NCBI RefSeq assembly: GCF_002831565.1
Contig: NZ_CP025096.1
Location: 5,819,014 to 5,883,013 of the forward strand
Reading direction: 5' to 3'
Length of the DNA stretch: 64,000 bases
DNA from: Spirosoma pollinicola
GTDB lineage: Bacteria > Bacteroidota > Bacteroidia > Cytophagales > Spirosomataceae
Shown here one piece after another: positions 16,029 through 24,286 of the stretch. The number at the start of each line of letters is the position of its first letter. Within the stretch, counting starts at the first letter, position 1. The position numbers and the translations under genes are program-made. The notes under the pieces were generated by a model, which saw nothing but the letters and a program-made list of their open reading frames with translations, ran no database searches and was not told the DNA's origin.

Positions 16029-16268
16029 CTATACCGTCAGCGTACCGCGCTCGTAAGCCTTTTGAAGGGTTGCTTCCAGACCATTTTTGTTGATGGTCTT
16101 AATGGCTGATGTAGCCACTCTTAATGTTATCCATTCGCCGGTTGATTCGACGAAGAACCGCTTTTTCTGCAGGTTCGGGAAAAATTTACGCTTGGTTTTA
16201 TTGTTAGCGTGAGAAACGTTGTTTCCCGTGCGTGTGCGCTTTCCTGTGATTTGACAAACTCTGGCCAT
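16029..16268 (-). CDS. rpmB: 50S ribosomal protein L28
   Basis: A 79-residue basic protein: MARVCQITGKRTRTGNNVSH, then KTKRKFFPNLQKKRF and a C-terminus rich in Lys/Arg. These are the standard L28 blocks (GKRxxxGNxVSHAxxKTKRxFxPNLQ). It is a large-subunit component. In many Bacteroidota rpmB is followed by rpmG and a DUF4295 gene; here a terminator follows directly and rpmG is not in the window. Confidence 0.97.
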   Translation of the reverse strand: MARVCQITGKRTRTGNNVSHANNKTKRKFFPNLQKKRFFVESTGEWITLRVATSAIKTINKNGLEATLQKAYERGTLTV

Positions 16269-16328
16269 TACCGTACTCGTTTTCCGTTTGAGGGCGCAAA
16301 ATTGGCTAAATTATTCATAATCTGCAAG

Positions 16329-16493
16329 TCATTGCTCCTTTTTTTTGAATCCGTAGGGGCAATGACGACATCCGCTCTTGCAGCAATAACCTCGTTTGAG
16401 GTGGTAAACAGCCGTAAAAACCACAAAACCCTCGGGTGTGTAGTAGAAATCATTATCGGCCAAACCGGGGATTTTTTTCTTATCTGGCTTCAC
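16329..16493 (-). CDS. DUF5522-type small cysteine-rich protein
   Basis: The C-terminal part reads DNDFYYTPEGFVVFTAVYHL then KRGYCCKSGCRHCPYGFKKK. CCxxGCRHCPYG is the hallmark of DUF5522, a short Bacteroidota/proteobacterial family of unknown role with four or five clustered Cys and one His, likely metal-binding. The open frame reaches an ATG at 16631, but that would overlap the divergent ornithine aminotransferase start at 16617 and add 46 residues without homology. I therefore suggest the GTG at 16493 (54 residues, the family's usual size); a TTG farther up is also possible. Confidence 0.72.
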   Translation of the reverse strand: MKPDKKKIPGLADNDFYYTPEGFVVFTAVYHLKRGYCCKSGCRHCPYGFKKKEQ

Positions 16494-16616
16494 GTAACTG
16501 TTTTTTGGGCGTCTGTTGAAGAAGCCGTATTTTTGAAAACCAACCCTCTGTTCAATCAGATAGTTGCAAAAATTTCGATTGGCTTGCCAACAAACACAGT
16601 ATAAACGCTTCTCACT

Positions 16617-17870
16617 ATGACACTCGAACAAACAACGCCCGTCTCATCTGCCGATCAGGCCATGCAACTGGAATGGAAGTATGGTGCGCACAACTATCAC
16701 CCTATACCGGCGGTGCTGACGCGGGGTGAAGGTATCTTCGTTTGGGACGTAGATGATAAACGTTATTTTGACTTTCTGTCGGCTTATAGTGCTGTTAGTC
16801 AGGGTCACTGCCATCCGCGCATTATAAATGCCATGATTCAGCAAGCCCAGCGCTTAACGCTGACATCGCGGGCTTTTTACAACGACAAAACAGGGGTATG
16901 CGAAAAATACCTCTGCGAGTATTTCGGTTTCGATAAAGCCTTGATCATGAACTCTGGTGCCGAAGGGGGCGAAACTGCGTTGAAACTGACTCGGAAATGG
17001 GCGTATAAAGTCAAAGGTATTCCACAGGATCAGGCTAAAGTGGTGTTTGCTGCCGGTAATTTCTGGGGCCGGACACTGGCCGCCATTTCGTCGTCTACCG
17101 ACGCAAGCAGCACAAACGATTTCGGTCCGCTGTTGCCGGGTTATATTATCATTCCTTACGACGACCTCACGGCCCTTGAAAATACCTTCAAAAGCGACCC
17201 TAATATTGCGGGTTTTATGGTAGAACCCATCCAGGGTGAAGCAGGTGTGGTGGTGCCGCACGAAGGCTATCTGCGCGGTGTTCGTGATCTGTGTACAAAA
17301 TACAATGTGCTGTTCATTGCCGATGAAGTCCAGACGGGTATTGGACGTACGGGCAAACGTGTTGCCTGCGATCATGAGGGTGTAAAACCCGATTTGCTCG
17401 TTTTGGGTAAGGCGCTGTCGGGTGGCACAATGCCGGTGTCGGCGGTTATGACATCAGATGAAGTCATGCTAACGATCAAACCCGGCGAACACGGGTCAAC
17501 TTATGGCGGAAACCCATTGGCCTGCGTGGTTACTATGGAAGCCCTACAGGTAATTGAGGATGAGAAGCTAACGGAGAATGCTCATGCTATGGGCGAAATT
17601 TTTCGTGCCCGCATGACAGCCCTGAGCCAGAAAACCGAACTTGTGAAATCAGTGCGGGGTAAGGGATTGCTCAACGCCATCGTCATTACGGAGCGTCCTG
17701 ACCTCGGCGAAGAAACGGCTTGGGAAATATGCCTTAAACTAAAAGACAATGGCCTGTTGACCAAACCTACTCACGGCGACAAGATTCGCTTTGCGCCCCC
17801 GCTTGTCATCAACGAAGAGCAAATGCACGAAGCCTGCGATATTATTGAGAAGACGATACTGGCGTTTTAA
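16617..17870 (+). CDS. rocD: Ornithine aminotransferase (ornithine--oxo-acid transaminase)
   Basis: A 417-residue class III PLP enzyme converting ornithine and 2-oxoglutarate to glutamate semialdehyde and glutamate. The N-terminal YGAHNYHPIPAVLTRGEGIF followed by VWDVDDKRYFDFLSAYSAV is diagnostic for OAT against other class III members. MNSGAEGGETALKLTRKW, VEPIQGEAGVVVP, IADEVQTGIGRTGKR and LVLGKALSGGTMPVSAV (PLP lysine) are all intact. It has no operon partner; arginine catabolism or proline synthesis are the likely contexts. Confidence 0.95.
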   Translation: MTLEQTTPVSSADQAMQLEWKYGAHNYHPIPAVLTRGEGIFVWDVDDKRYFDFLSAYSAVSQGHCHPRIINAMIQQAQRLTLTSRAFYNDKTGVCEKYLCEYFGFDKALIMNSGAEGGETALKLTRKWAYKVKGIPQDQAKVVFAAGNFWGRTLAAISSSTDASSTNDFGPLLPGYIIIPYDDLTALENTFKSDPNIAGFMVEPIQGEAGVVVPHEGYLRGVRDLCTKYNVLFIADEVQTGIGRTGKRVACDHEGVKPDLLVLGKALSGGTMPVSAVMTSDEVMLTIKPGEHGSTYGGNPLACVVTMEALQVIEDEKLTENAHAMGEIFRARMTALSQKTELVKSVRGKGLLNAIVITERPDLGEETAWEICLKLKDNGLLTKPTHGDKIRFAPPLVINEEQMHEACDIIEKTILAF

Positions 17871-17947
17871 AACAAACCTGTTGAGCACTGTCAGACAACC
17901 GTTAAACTGATTTACACGGGCGAACAAGTAACAAATTTCCAGACATA

Positions 17948-18565
17948 ATGGGCACCATAGGTACTGACACAATCGGGATTATAGGAGCGGGTAATATAGC
18001 TCAGGGATTTGCCCGGCACGTGGCTAAAGCTGGCTATCCGGTTATTATCAGTAACAGCCGCGGCCCCACATCCCTGACCGATCTGGTCTCATCACTTGGA
18101 GAAGGCGTGCAGGCAGGTACGGTGGAGCAGGCGGCACAAGCCTCTATTGTTCTACTAGCGCTGCCCTGGACGCATTTATCGGAAGGGCTCGCTAATTTGC
18201 CCGCCTGGGACAGCCGTATCGTTATTGACGCCACAAACTTTATCGTCTTCCCTGAATTTACTCCGGCAGACCTTGGCGACAAAACATCAAGCGAAGTTGT
18301 TTCTGAACTTGTACCTGGCGCGCGCATCGTGAAGGCGTTCAATACACTCGATGCGGCCATATTAGCCTCTGACCCACAGATGGCTGGTGGGAAACGAGTA
18401 CTCTTTTTTTCGGGAGACGATAAAGCAGCGAAAGAAATGGTCGGTCAATTAATCAAAGCCATTGGCTTTGCTGGTATTGATCTCGGCAGTCTTGTTACAG
18501 GTGGAAAGCTACAACAGTTTGGTGGGCCGTTGCCATCGCATAATCTGGTTGAACTATCGAAATAA
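17948..18565 (+). CDS. NADPH-dependent F420 reductase-like dinucleotide-binding protein
   Basis: A 205-residue Rossmann protein beginning near TIGIIGAGNIAQGFARHVAK, with NSRGPTSL after beta-2 (the Arg suggesting NADP preference), ALPWTHLSEGL, and VKAFNTLDAAILASDPQ. These blocks match the F420-dependent NADP reductase-like family (COG2085), which in bacteria lacking F420 are oxidoreductases of unknown substrate. It is short but complete. Confidence 0.85.
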   Translation: MGTIGTDTIGIIGAGNIAQGFARHVAKAGYPVIISNSRGPTSLTDLVSSLGEGVQAGTVEQAAQASIVLLALPWTHLSEGLANLPAWDSRIVIDATNFIVFPEFTPADLGDKTSSEVVSELVPGARIVKAFNTLDAAILASDPQMAGGKRVLFFSGDDKAAKEMVGQLIKAIGFAGIDLGSLVTGGKLQQFGGPLPSHNLVELSK

Positions 18566-18568
18566 ATC

Positions 18569-18658
18569 GTGGAGTGGTGAAGTAAGTGGAGTAGACGTTC
18601 GGTTGTTCAATGACCTGTTCCGTCCACTCCACTTACTCCACTAATTTAACTACTCCAC
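18569..18658. repeat. Imperfect palindrome between convergent genes
   Basis: 18569-18597 pairs with 18621-18658 (GTGGAGTxGTxAA...GTAAGTGGAGT), with a 9-base insertion in the right arm. It occupies the gap between the F420-reductase-like gene and the M48-MORN gene. Confidence 0.75.
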
Positions 18659-19743
18659 TACTGTACCGGTTGCCCGTTCCTGAACGTGGCTACGATCTTG
18701 TCGCCATCAGCGAAATAATACGTCCCTTTCCCGTTCGGAACGTTGTTCTGGAACCAGCCCGCATACTTGTCGCCGTTTCGGTAATAGTACACGCCGTAAT
18801 CGGAGCGGAGATTGTCGCGGAAATTACCCTTGAATTTCAGTTTGCCATCGGCGTAATATTCTACTCCTTCGCCGTGTTTGTCGCCCTCTTCAAATTCACC
18901 GGCATAGCGCTCATGGGTTGGGTACACAAAAACACCCGTTCCGTCTTCACAATCGCCCGATACACAGCCAACTCGTGTAGAACTGCCCATTGCCGAATTG
19001 CCCGTTCGCAAAGCGGGGGCTTTGGCAGGCGTTACGACAGGGCGCGTTGAGGCTACTGCATTCGGTGCTGTGTTGAGAGGTTTGGGCGCCATTGCCGTTG
19101 GCGTTTTAATGGTGGTCCGGCTTTTCGGATACATAGCTTCCGCTTCCAGCCACCCTTTCCGAATGGCGTCGATACGAGCCGGTTTGGCGGGGTGCGTTGA
19201 CGTTGCATGTTCATCGCCTAAGGCTCTCACCGCAACCGTTGCATCGTCCAGCGATGCGCCCAACTGGTGCAGCACAAAGCCCGAAAACTTGTCGGCCTCA
19301 ATTTCTTTGATTGGTTGCCCACCCCGACCGTCGATCGTGTGGCCCTGCAAATGGTGCCCAATCTCGTGTGCCATGATACTTATCGCCGACCAGTCGGTTT
19401 CGGTTTCTTCTTCAATTTGTGCCATGAATGCGCCATCGTACACAATGAATCGCTGGCCTTTCAGCACCGTAGCGAAACAGTTGTCTGTATTGGAACATTC
19501 AATGACGTTGAAGTTGCGCATCAGGCCAATGGGCTTTAGAATACGATCGACAACTTTCTCGGCATGGCCATTGGATGTCGTGGTGGGAGAGCAGATAACC
19601 TGCGGACCAACCTTGCCGCCCGTATAACTACAAATAAACGCACCAGAGGCAAACGGAAGTGTAGTCGTCTGGGCAGACAGAGGACCGATAAGGGCCGTAC
19701 TTAACAAAAAAACAGGCAGGGATAAAGCCGCTCTCACAGGCAT
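18658..19743 (-). CDS. Secreted M48-like metalloprotease fused to MORN repeats
   Basis: A 361-residue protein with a cleavable signal peptide (MPVRAALSLPVFLLSTALIG, cut near LSAQ). Residues 126-130 are HEIGH (HExxH zinc site) in ISIMAHEIGHHLQGH, and KEIEADKFSGFVL supplies the third ligand. From about residue 275 there are three to four MORN repeats (YAGEFEEGDKHGEGVEYYAD, KFKGNFRDNL, YAGWFQNNVPNGKGTYYFAD). A Thr/Ala/Pro-rich linker joins the halves. MORN repeats usually mediate membrane or protein association, so a localised cell-envelope protease is a reasonable inference. The zinc motif appears intact. Confidence 0.85.
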   Translation of the reverse strand: MPVRAALSLPVFLLSTALIGPLSAQTTTLPFASGAFICSYTGGKVGPQVICSPTTTSNGHAEKVVDRILKPIGLMRNFNVIECSNTDNCFATVLKGQRFIVYDGAFMAQIEEETETDWSAISIMAHEIGHHLQGHTIDGRGGQPIKEIEADKFSGFVLHQLGASLDDATVAVRALGDEHATSTHPAKPARIDAIRKGWLEAEAMYPKSRTTIKTPTAMAPKPLNTAPNAVASTRPVVTPAKAPALRTGNSAMGSSTRVGCVSGDCEDGTGVFVYPTHERYAGEFEEGDKHGEGVEYYADGKLKFKGNFRDNLRSDYGVYYYRNGDKYAGWFQNNVPNGKGTYYFADGDKIVATFRNGQPVQ

Positions 19744-19937
19744 AACCGGGTGGGGTTAATCGTTCAACATGGCAGAATAACGAAGAAGATGGGGCTACTA
19801 TTTTAGGTCGTTGATTGGAAAGTTTTCTCTCCGGCAATGTTGACCCTGTTGGCCGCTAATTAAGTTAATGTGAAAACTCATGGCCAAAAACGAGGGTTAT
19901 GTCTATTTGCCGAACTTGCCAGTAAATCGAAGAAATT

Positions 19938-20924
19938 ATGAAGTATAGAACGCTTGGTACCACAAACGTGAAACTGTCAGCCATTGGTCTTGGCTGCATG
20001 GGTATGAACCATGCTTATGGTGAACCCAACGATAAAGAATCCATTGCCACACTGGAAAAAGCCCTTGAAATCGGTATCAACTTCTGGGATACGGCTGATG
20101 CCTATGCAAATGGTAAAAACGAAGAACTGGTCTCAACGGTACTGGTGCCTAACCGGAATAAGCTATTTATAGCTACCAAGTTCGGTTTTCGGGCTGGTGC
20201 CGATGGAAAACTTTCGGAGTTCGACGGTTCGCCGGCATATCTGAAAACAGCCGTTGAACGAAGCCTTAAGCGGTTGAAAACAGATGTGATCGATCTTTAT
20301 TATGCCCACCGGATTGATCCGAATGTGCCCGTTGAAGATATGGTAGGCGCTATGGCCGATTTAGTGAAAGAAGGCAAAGTTCGTTTTCTGGGCTTGTCGG
20401 AAGCGTCGCCAAATTCGATCCGCAGGGCAAACGCCGTGCATCCTATCAGCGCGTTGCAGAGCGAATATTCCCTGCTGACGCGCGATGTTGAAACCGAAAT
20501 TTTACCACTTTGTAAAGAGCTGGGTATTTCCTTTGTTCCCTTTAGTCCACTTGCGCGTGGACTGGTAACGAACGCCCTGAATGTAAGTGAGTTGCCTGAT
20601 TCTGATTTCCGGAAAACACTGCCCCGTTACCAAAAGGAGCACGAAGAGAACAATAAAAGTCTGGCGCAGGGATTTGCCGATATGGCCGAAGCGAAAGGGT
20701 GTACACCTGCTCAGCTAGCTTTAGCGTGGGTGCTGGCACAGGGCGAAAACGTTATTCCGATTCCCGGTACCAAGCAACGGAAATACTTGCTCGATAATGC
20801 CGGAGCGGTTGATATTCAACTGAATACGCAGGACCTGGCAACCATCGAAACCGTGCTGGCAACCTTTCCAAATACCGGCGACCGTTACAATGAATCAAAC
20901 TATAAGTTTGTGGACAGAAATTAA
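19938..20924 (+). CDS. Aldo/keto reductase (AKR13-like)
   Basis: A 328-residue AKR. MKYRTLGTTNVKLSAIGLGC opens the barrel; NFWDTADAYANGKNEELV holds the catalytic Asp and Tyr, FIATKFGFR the Lys and DLYYAHRIDPNVP the His. IPGTKQRKYLLDN is the coenzyme-phosphate loop. The family resembles the YajO/auxin-induced-protein-like AKR13 group. Single gene; the substrate is unknown. Confidence 0.92.
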   Translation: MKYRTLGTTNVKLSAIGLGCMGMNHAYGEPNDKESIATLEKALEIGINFWDTADAYANGKNEELVSTVLVPNRNKLFIATKFGFRAGADGKLSEFDGSPAYLKTAVERSLKRLKTDVIDLYYAHRIDPNVPVEDMVGAMADLVKEGKVRFLGLSEASPNSIRRANAVHPISALQSEYSLLTRDVETEILPLCKELGISFVPFSPLARGLVTNALNVSELPDSDFRKTLPRYQKEHEENNKSLAQGFADMAEAKGCTPAQLALAWVLAQGENVIPIPGTKQRKYLLDNAGAVDIQLNTQDLATIETVLATFPNTGDRYNESNYKFVDRN

Positions 20925-20950
20925 GCGAGTGGTAGCTATATTGCTGATTA

Positions 20951-20985
20951 TAAGCCTATAAGGTCTCAAAGGCCTTATAGGCTTA
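20951..20985. repeat. CCTATAAGG palindrome, copy 1
   Basis: TAAGCCTATAAGG (20951-20963) pairs with CCTTATAGGCTTA (20973-20985). The same core recurs at 46058-46090 and 57054-57087. It lies between convergent genes (AKR and the Ycf48-like gene). Confidence 0.8.
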
Positions 20986-21012
20986 TTTGCTTGACTACTT
21001 ATATTTCAGCCA

Positions 21013-22038
21013 TTACTTAAAGCGCTGAACAGCCACTTTGCCTTTGGCTCCTACGGTATAACAAGTGCCTTTGGCGCAGGCCAGCGAGTGAAATCCGTCG
21101 GTATCAAGTCGTTGCCAGGTCTGGCCCTGATCGGCGGACAAGCTCGTACCTGAGGGACCAACGGTAAGTAATCGGTCGCCGGGGAGCAGGGCAATAGCTT
21201 CTTTCAGGCCGGGAGGATCGGTTTGCGCCATGAGTTCCCAGGTTTGTCCACCGTCGCGGGTAATGGCTGCATTTTGGCCGGGCTGCTGTTCCTGCTTGTA
21301 ATTTCCACCGACAACCACACCAATTTTATCGCTGAAAAAACGCATCCCGAAAAGGCCCGTTGCTTCACCTGCCGGCAGGGGTGTGTTGCTTACTGTCCAG
21401 CTTCGTCCACGGTCTTTGGACCGATACACGCGTCCGGATACACCACCGCCAGAGGCAATCCAGACGTTACGTTTCCCCTGCACAACAAGGCAGGTGCCGC
21501 TGGCCGCAAAAGCCGCTTCATTCGGTTCCATGAGGGGTAGGCTGGCAGGAGGCACAGGTTGCCATGTTTTGCCGCCATCGTCGGTAGTCAGGATAAACCA
21601 CTTTTTGTCTATGGGGTCGCTGAAGACAATGCCGTGCTGGTCATCCCAGAAGTCGATACCATCGAAAAAGACGCCCGTTTGCTGCGTCTGGTACAGTAGC
21701 GTCCAGTTTTGACCGCCGTCTGTTGTTTTATAGAGTCGTGCCTGTCCCTTTTCGGCAGGTCCGGCGCTCATGAGGTAGGCTGTTTGGGCGTCAATAGCCT
21801 GTACATCGCGAAAATCGCAGGTTTGGGCATCGGGAACAGTGCCTGTTTTCCAGGATTTTCCTCCATCTACAGTGCGTAGAAACGTGCCTTTTGTACCGCC
21901 AATCCAGGCGATATCAGGTCCGGCTACGCTAACCGCTCGGAAACTGGCATCGGTATCAACGGTTTGGGGTTGCCACTGCGAAAGGGCAGGTAAGCTGAGC
22001 GTTAAGCTACAGGCTAAATAGAGAATGAGGTGTTTCAT
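21013..22038 (-). CDS. Secreted Ycf48-like (BNR/sortilin-type) beta-propeller protein
   Basis: A 341-residue protein with signal peptide MKHLILYLACSLTLSLPALS. At least five repeats carry the xTxDGGxxW signature: RTVDGGKSWKTG, KTTDGGQNWTLL, TTDDGGKTWQPV, RSKDRGRSWTVS, ITRDGGQTWELM and SADQGQTWQRL. These build a seven-bladed propeller like Ycf48/HCF136 or glycosyl-hydrolase BNR proteins. There is no type IX sorting tail. In Bacteroidota this type is often annotated as oxidoreductase without evidence. It is probably periplasmic. Confidence 0.85.
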   Translation of the reverse strand: MKHLILYLACSLTLSLPALSQWQPQTVDTDASFRAVSVAGPDIAWIGGTKGTFLRTVDGGKSWKTGTVPDAQTCDFRDVQAIDAQTAYLMSAGPAEKGQARLYKTTDGGQNWTLLYQTQQTGVFFDGIDFWDDQHGIVFSDPIDKKWFILTTDDGGKTWQPVPPASLPLMEPNEAAFAASGTCLVVQGKRNVWIASGGGVSGRVYRSKDRGRSWTVSNTPLPAGEATGLFGMRFFSDKIGVVVGGNYKQEQQPGQNAAITRDGGQTWELMAQTDPPGLKEAIALLPGDRLLTVGPSGTSLSADQGQTWQRLDTDGFHSLACAKGTCYTVGAKGKVAVQRFK

Positions 22039-22106
22039 TGCAAATCAATTGGCTGCAAAATGGAGATTTTTCTGGTGAAAGCCAGCCAACTAATCTGAAT
22101 ATGGGT

Positions 22107-22616
22107 TTACGGCCTGGCGTTTGGGGCCGCTGGAGTCGTCTGCTGGGTTGTCGCTTTAAGGCGAATAAGCTCCTGCTCTTGGCTACTGGCTTTGAAATAA
22201 TAGTAGAGACCAAGAATCAGAAACACTTTCGACAAGATGAAAATGGCGATGAACGCGGTACGCCAGTTTTTGTGAACACGGATATGTGTGTTATCTACTT
22301 CTACATTAATGTAGGATTGCTCTGTTGAGTGGGTATTCGTCGATTTTGGGTCAGGGCGCGTATAGCTGGTCTCTTCCCATTTCTCGATTTGCGTTTCGCT
22401 GATACGCAGCGACAGTTTTTCCCGAATACCGGGTGGGGGAGGCACGGCATTTCGGAGGAAGTAGCCTTCCATATCCGTTTCGAGTTCGGTCAACTCAGCT
22501 TGTACGTCGGCATCCGTCGTCAAAAGTCGTTCTACTTCTTCCTTCTCTTCTTCTGTTGTCAGGCCTAACAGATACGCTTCGAGGATGCCACTTTTTAAAT
22601 ACGTATGAGTCTTCAA
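22107..22616 (-). CDS. Anti-sigma factor-like membrane protein (short)
   Basis: A 169-residue protein. The N-terminal LKSGILEAYLLGLTTEEEKE then EVERLLTTDADVQAELTELE matches the anti-sigma domain of RskA-type proteins (SGxLExYxLGxLxxEE). A single membrane helix lies near residues 118-140 (AFIAIFILSKVFLILGLYYY), followed by a short coiled stretch. The C-terminal sensory domain of RskA relatives is missing, so this is a shortened form. It lies 12 bp downstream of an ECF sigma gene, consistent with a sigma/anti-sigma pair. Confidence 0.72.
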   Translation of the reverse strand: MKTHTYLKSGILEAYLLGLTTEEEKEEVERLLTTDADVQAELTELETDMEGYFLRNAVPPPPGIREKLSLRISETQIEKWEETSYTRPDPKSTNTHSTEQSYINVEVDNTHIRVHKNWRTAFIAIFILSKVFLILGLYYYFKASSQEQELIRLKATTQQTTPAAPNARP

Positions 22617-22628
22617 GGGCGGGTACAG

Positions 22629-23072
22629 TTAAGACGAACGGAGATCCTTAAAATAAACGTAAATAGATTTCATCACATTCGTCCGGGACAAATGTAGCTT
22701 TTCTGCAATTGCGTCGGGTGTATAGCCCTGGCAAAACGATAAATCGAAAACGACTTTTTCCACTGTATCGTTCATGTCTACAACAGGTCTTAGCCTTTTG
22801 GTGTCGTCATTGTTAGGTACTGGTCGGGCGGCAAGGGCTTTCGTTCTGGCTAGTCGAATGATTTCACCAGCGGCATGCGAAGGATCGTCAACGCATGCCT
22901 TTAACTCAGGCGACGAAAACAAATTGATCAATACGGCCTGAGCGATTTGGGTTTGTGGAATAATCCGTAGAATTACCCCATATGCCATCGACCCATAGCG
23001 GTCATATAACGTTAAATGATCTGCGTGTCTTATAACTTCCTGAGAAGTAGACTTTTTCTCGACCTGTTTCAT
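22629..23072 (-). CDS. ECF-type RNA polymerase sigma factor (divergent)
   Basis: A 147-residue protein from the ATG at 23072 (an in-frame ATG at 23090 adds six residues). The N-terminal half LTLYDRYGSMAYGVILRIIP then QTQIAQAVLINLF corresponds to sigma region 2, and QGYTPDAIAEKLHLSRTNVM plus KSIYVYFKDLR to the region 4 helix-turn-helix. Linker and region 2 are shorter and more divergent than in typical SigK-like ECF factors, which usually exceed 170 residues. The partner anti-sigma gene follows 12 bp downstream. Confidence 0.72.
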   Translation of the reverse strand: MKQVEKKSTSQEVIRHADHLTLYDRYGSMAYGVILRIIPQTQIAQAVLINLFSSPELKACVDDPSHAAGEIIRLARTKALAARPVPNNDDTKRLRPVVDMNDTVEKVVFDLSFCQGYTPDAIAEKLHLSRTNVMKSIYVYFKDLRSS

Positions 23073-23278
23073 TACGCCCCTCACCCACATTCAGTAAGAG
23101 GCAATGGCTCCTTACCACAGGTAGTGTTTTTATAAGATTAGTAATATATGATTGAAAATTTATATAAACATGATCAATTTTGTGTAAAAAACAAAAGAAA
23201 CGTAAACATAACTTAACCAATGCGCTGAATTTCTGTGATGAATGGCTGTGTTGGCCAAAAGGGTGACTAGTTAGTTGG

Positions 23279-24076
23279 CTAGCGGTATTGGTTCCGAATA
23301 CTATTGGTCAGTAACTGATATATTTCGGCCAGTTTGGGCTGGTTGCTTAAATAGGCCAGGTGGGTTTCAATGGTTGTCAGGTCGCCCCGGCGTGCGGGCC
23401 CTGTCTGAACATCTGCCGGGTTGGAAGCGGCAAGCCCTTTTCGAAAGGTTTCGGTAATGAGCGGCCGAAGTAAATCGAAATCAAGCCCATCCTGCATAGT
23501 GAGCTCGCTTGCCAATGTGAGCAGGTGATTGGTGAAGTTACTGGCAAAAACAGCGGCAACGTGTAGTGTTCGGCGTTCCTCGCTGGTAATGATATAAACG
23601 ATGTCGCTGATCTCCTGCCCCAGTTGAACCAACGTATCTTCTGTGGTACTGTCGGTAGCTTCGATGCAAAGCGGAATCTCGTCGAATTGCATAAACGATT
23701 GCCCTTTTGTAAACGTCTGGAGTGGGTAAAAAACGCCGGTTCGAACGGGTACATCGCTATAAATAGCCAGCCAATGCGCCAGCGATTGAAGTGGGCGTGC
23801 GCCGGATGTATGTACGACAATGGCGTTTTCGGGTAATACCAGTTGCGAGCAAACGCTTTCGAGCGCATCGTCGGGAATAGCCAGAACAAATAAGTGCGAC
23901 GGGCTATCGGCAAAGTTCAGCTCCGAGTGTGTATGAGCGTCGTACAAATTACTCACCAACTGACGGGCGTGTTTAAGCTGGTGGCTATACACTTCGTTGA
24001 TGTGATGACCAGCGTTTTCGAGAGCCGGAGCGAGGTGCCAAGCGAGGTTGCCAGCACCGATAAACGAAATTTCCAT
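23279..24076 (-). CDS. Rossmann-fold / DUF2520 protein
   Basis: A 265-residue protein beginning MEISFIGAGNLAWHLAPALE (NAD(P)-binding GxGNLAxxL) and continuing with LFVLAIPDDALESV and VHTSGARPLQSL. The C-terminal half (SEERRTLHVAAVFASNFTNH) is the helical DUF2520 dimerisation domain. The whole resembles ketopantoate/6-PGDH-like reductases, but the substrate is not known. The start ATG at 24076 is two codons inside the open frame and fits the beta strand. Confidence 0.88.
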   Translation of the reverse strand: MEISFIGAGNLAWHLAPALENAGHHINEVYSHQLKHARQLVSNLYDAHTHSELNFADSPSHLFVLAIPDDALESVCSQLVLPENAIVVHTSGARPLQSLAHWLAIYSDVPVRTGVFYPLQTFTKGQSFMQFDEIPLCIEATDSTTEDTLVQLGQEISDIVYIITSEERRTLHVAAVFASNFTNHLLTLASELTMQDGLDFDLLRPLITETFRKGLAASNPADVQTGPARRGDLTTIETHLAYLSNQPKLAEIYQLLTNSIRNQYR

Positions 24077-24286
24077 GCTCAAGTATAGGCTATTTTACCC
24101 GAATCTGAATCCAAACCGCTGCATTGTTCGCCTGCGAATGGCCGGTTAACCACCTCAATAGCGTGTTGCATTGCCTAACTAGGTAGGCCAATTGCTAACT
24201 ATTTGACTGTTTAACCAGTTACTCATTGGCTCACTCTACTAGTCAAGTAGCGTAATGGGCACAAATAAAGTCTCGCCTTCGTCAAT

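Noticed and set aside
16494..16631. Long N-terminal extension of the DUF5522 gene
   Set aside because: It overlaps the divergent ornithine aminotransferase start and has no family similarity.
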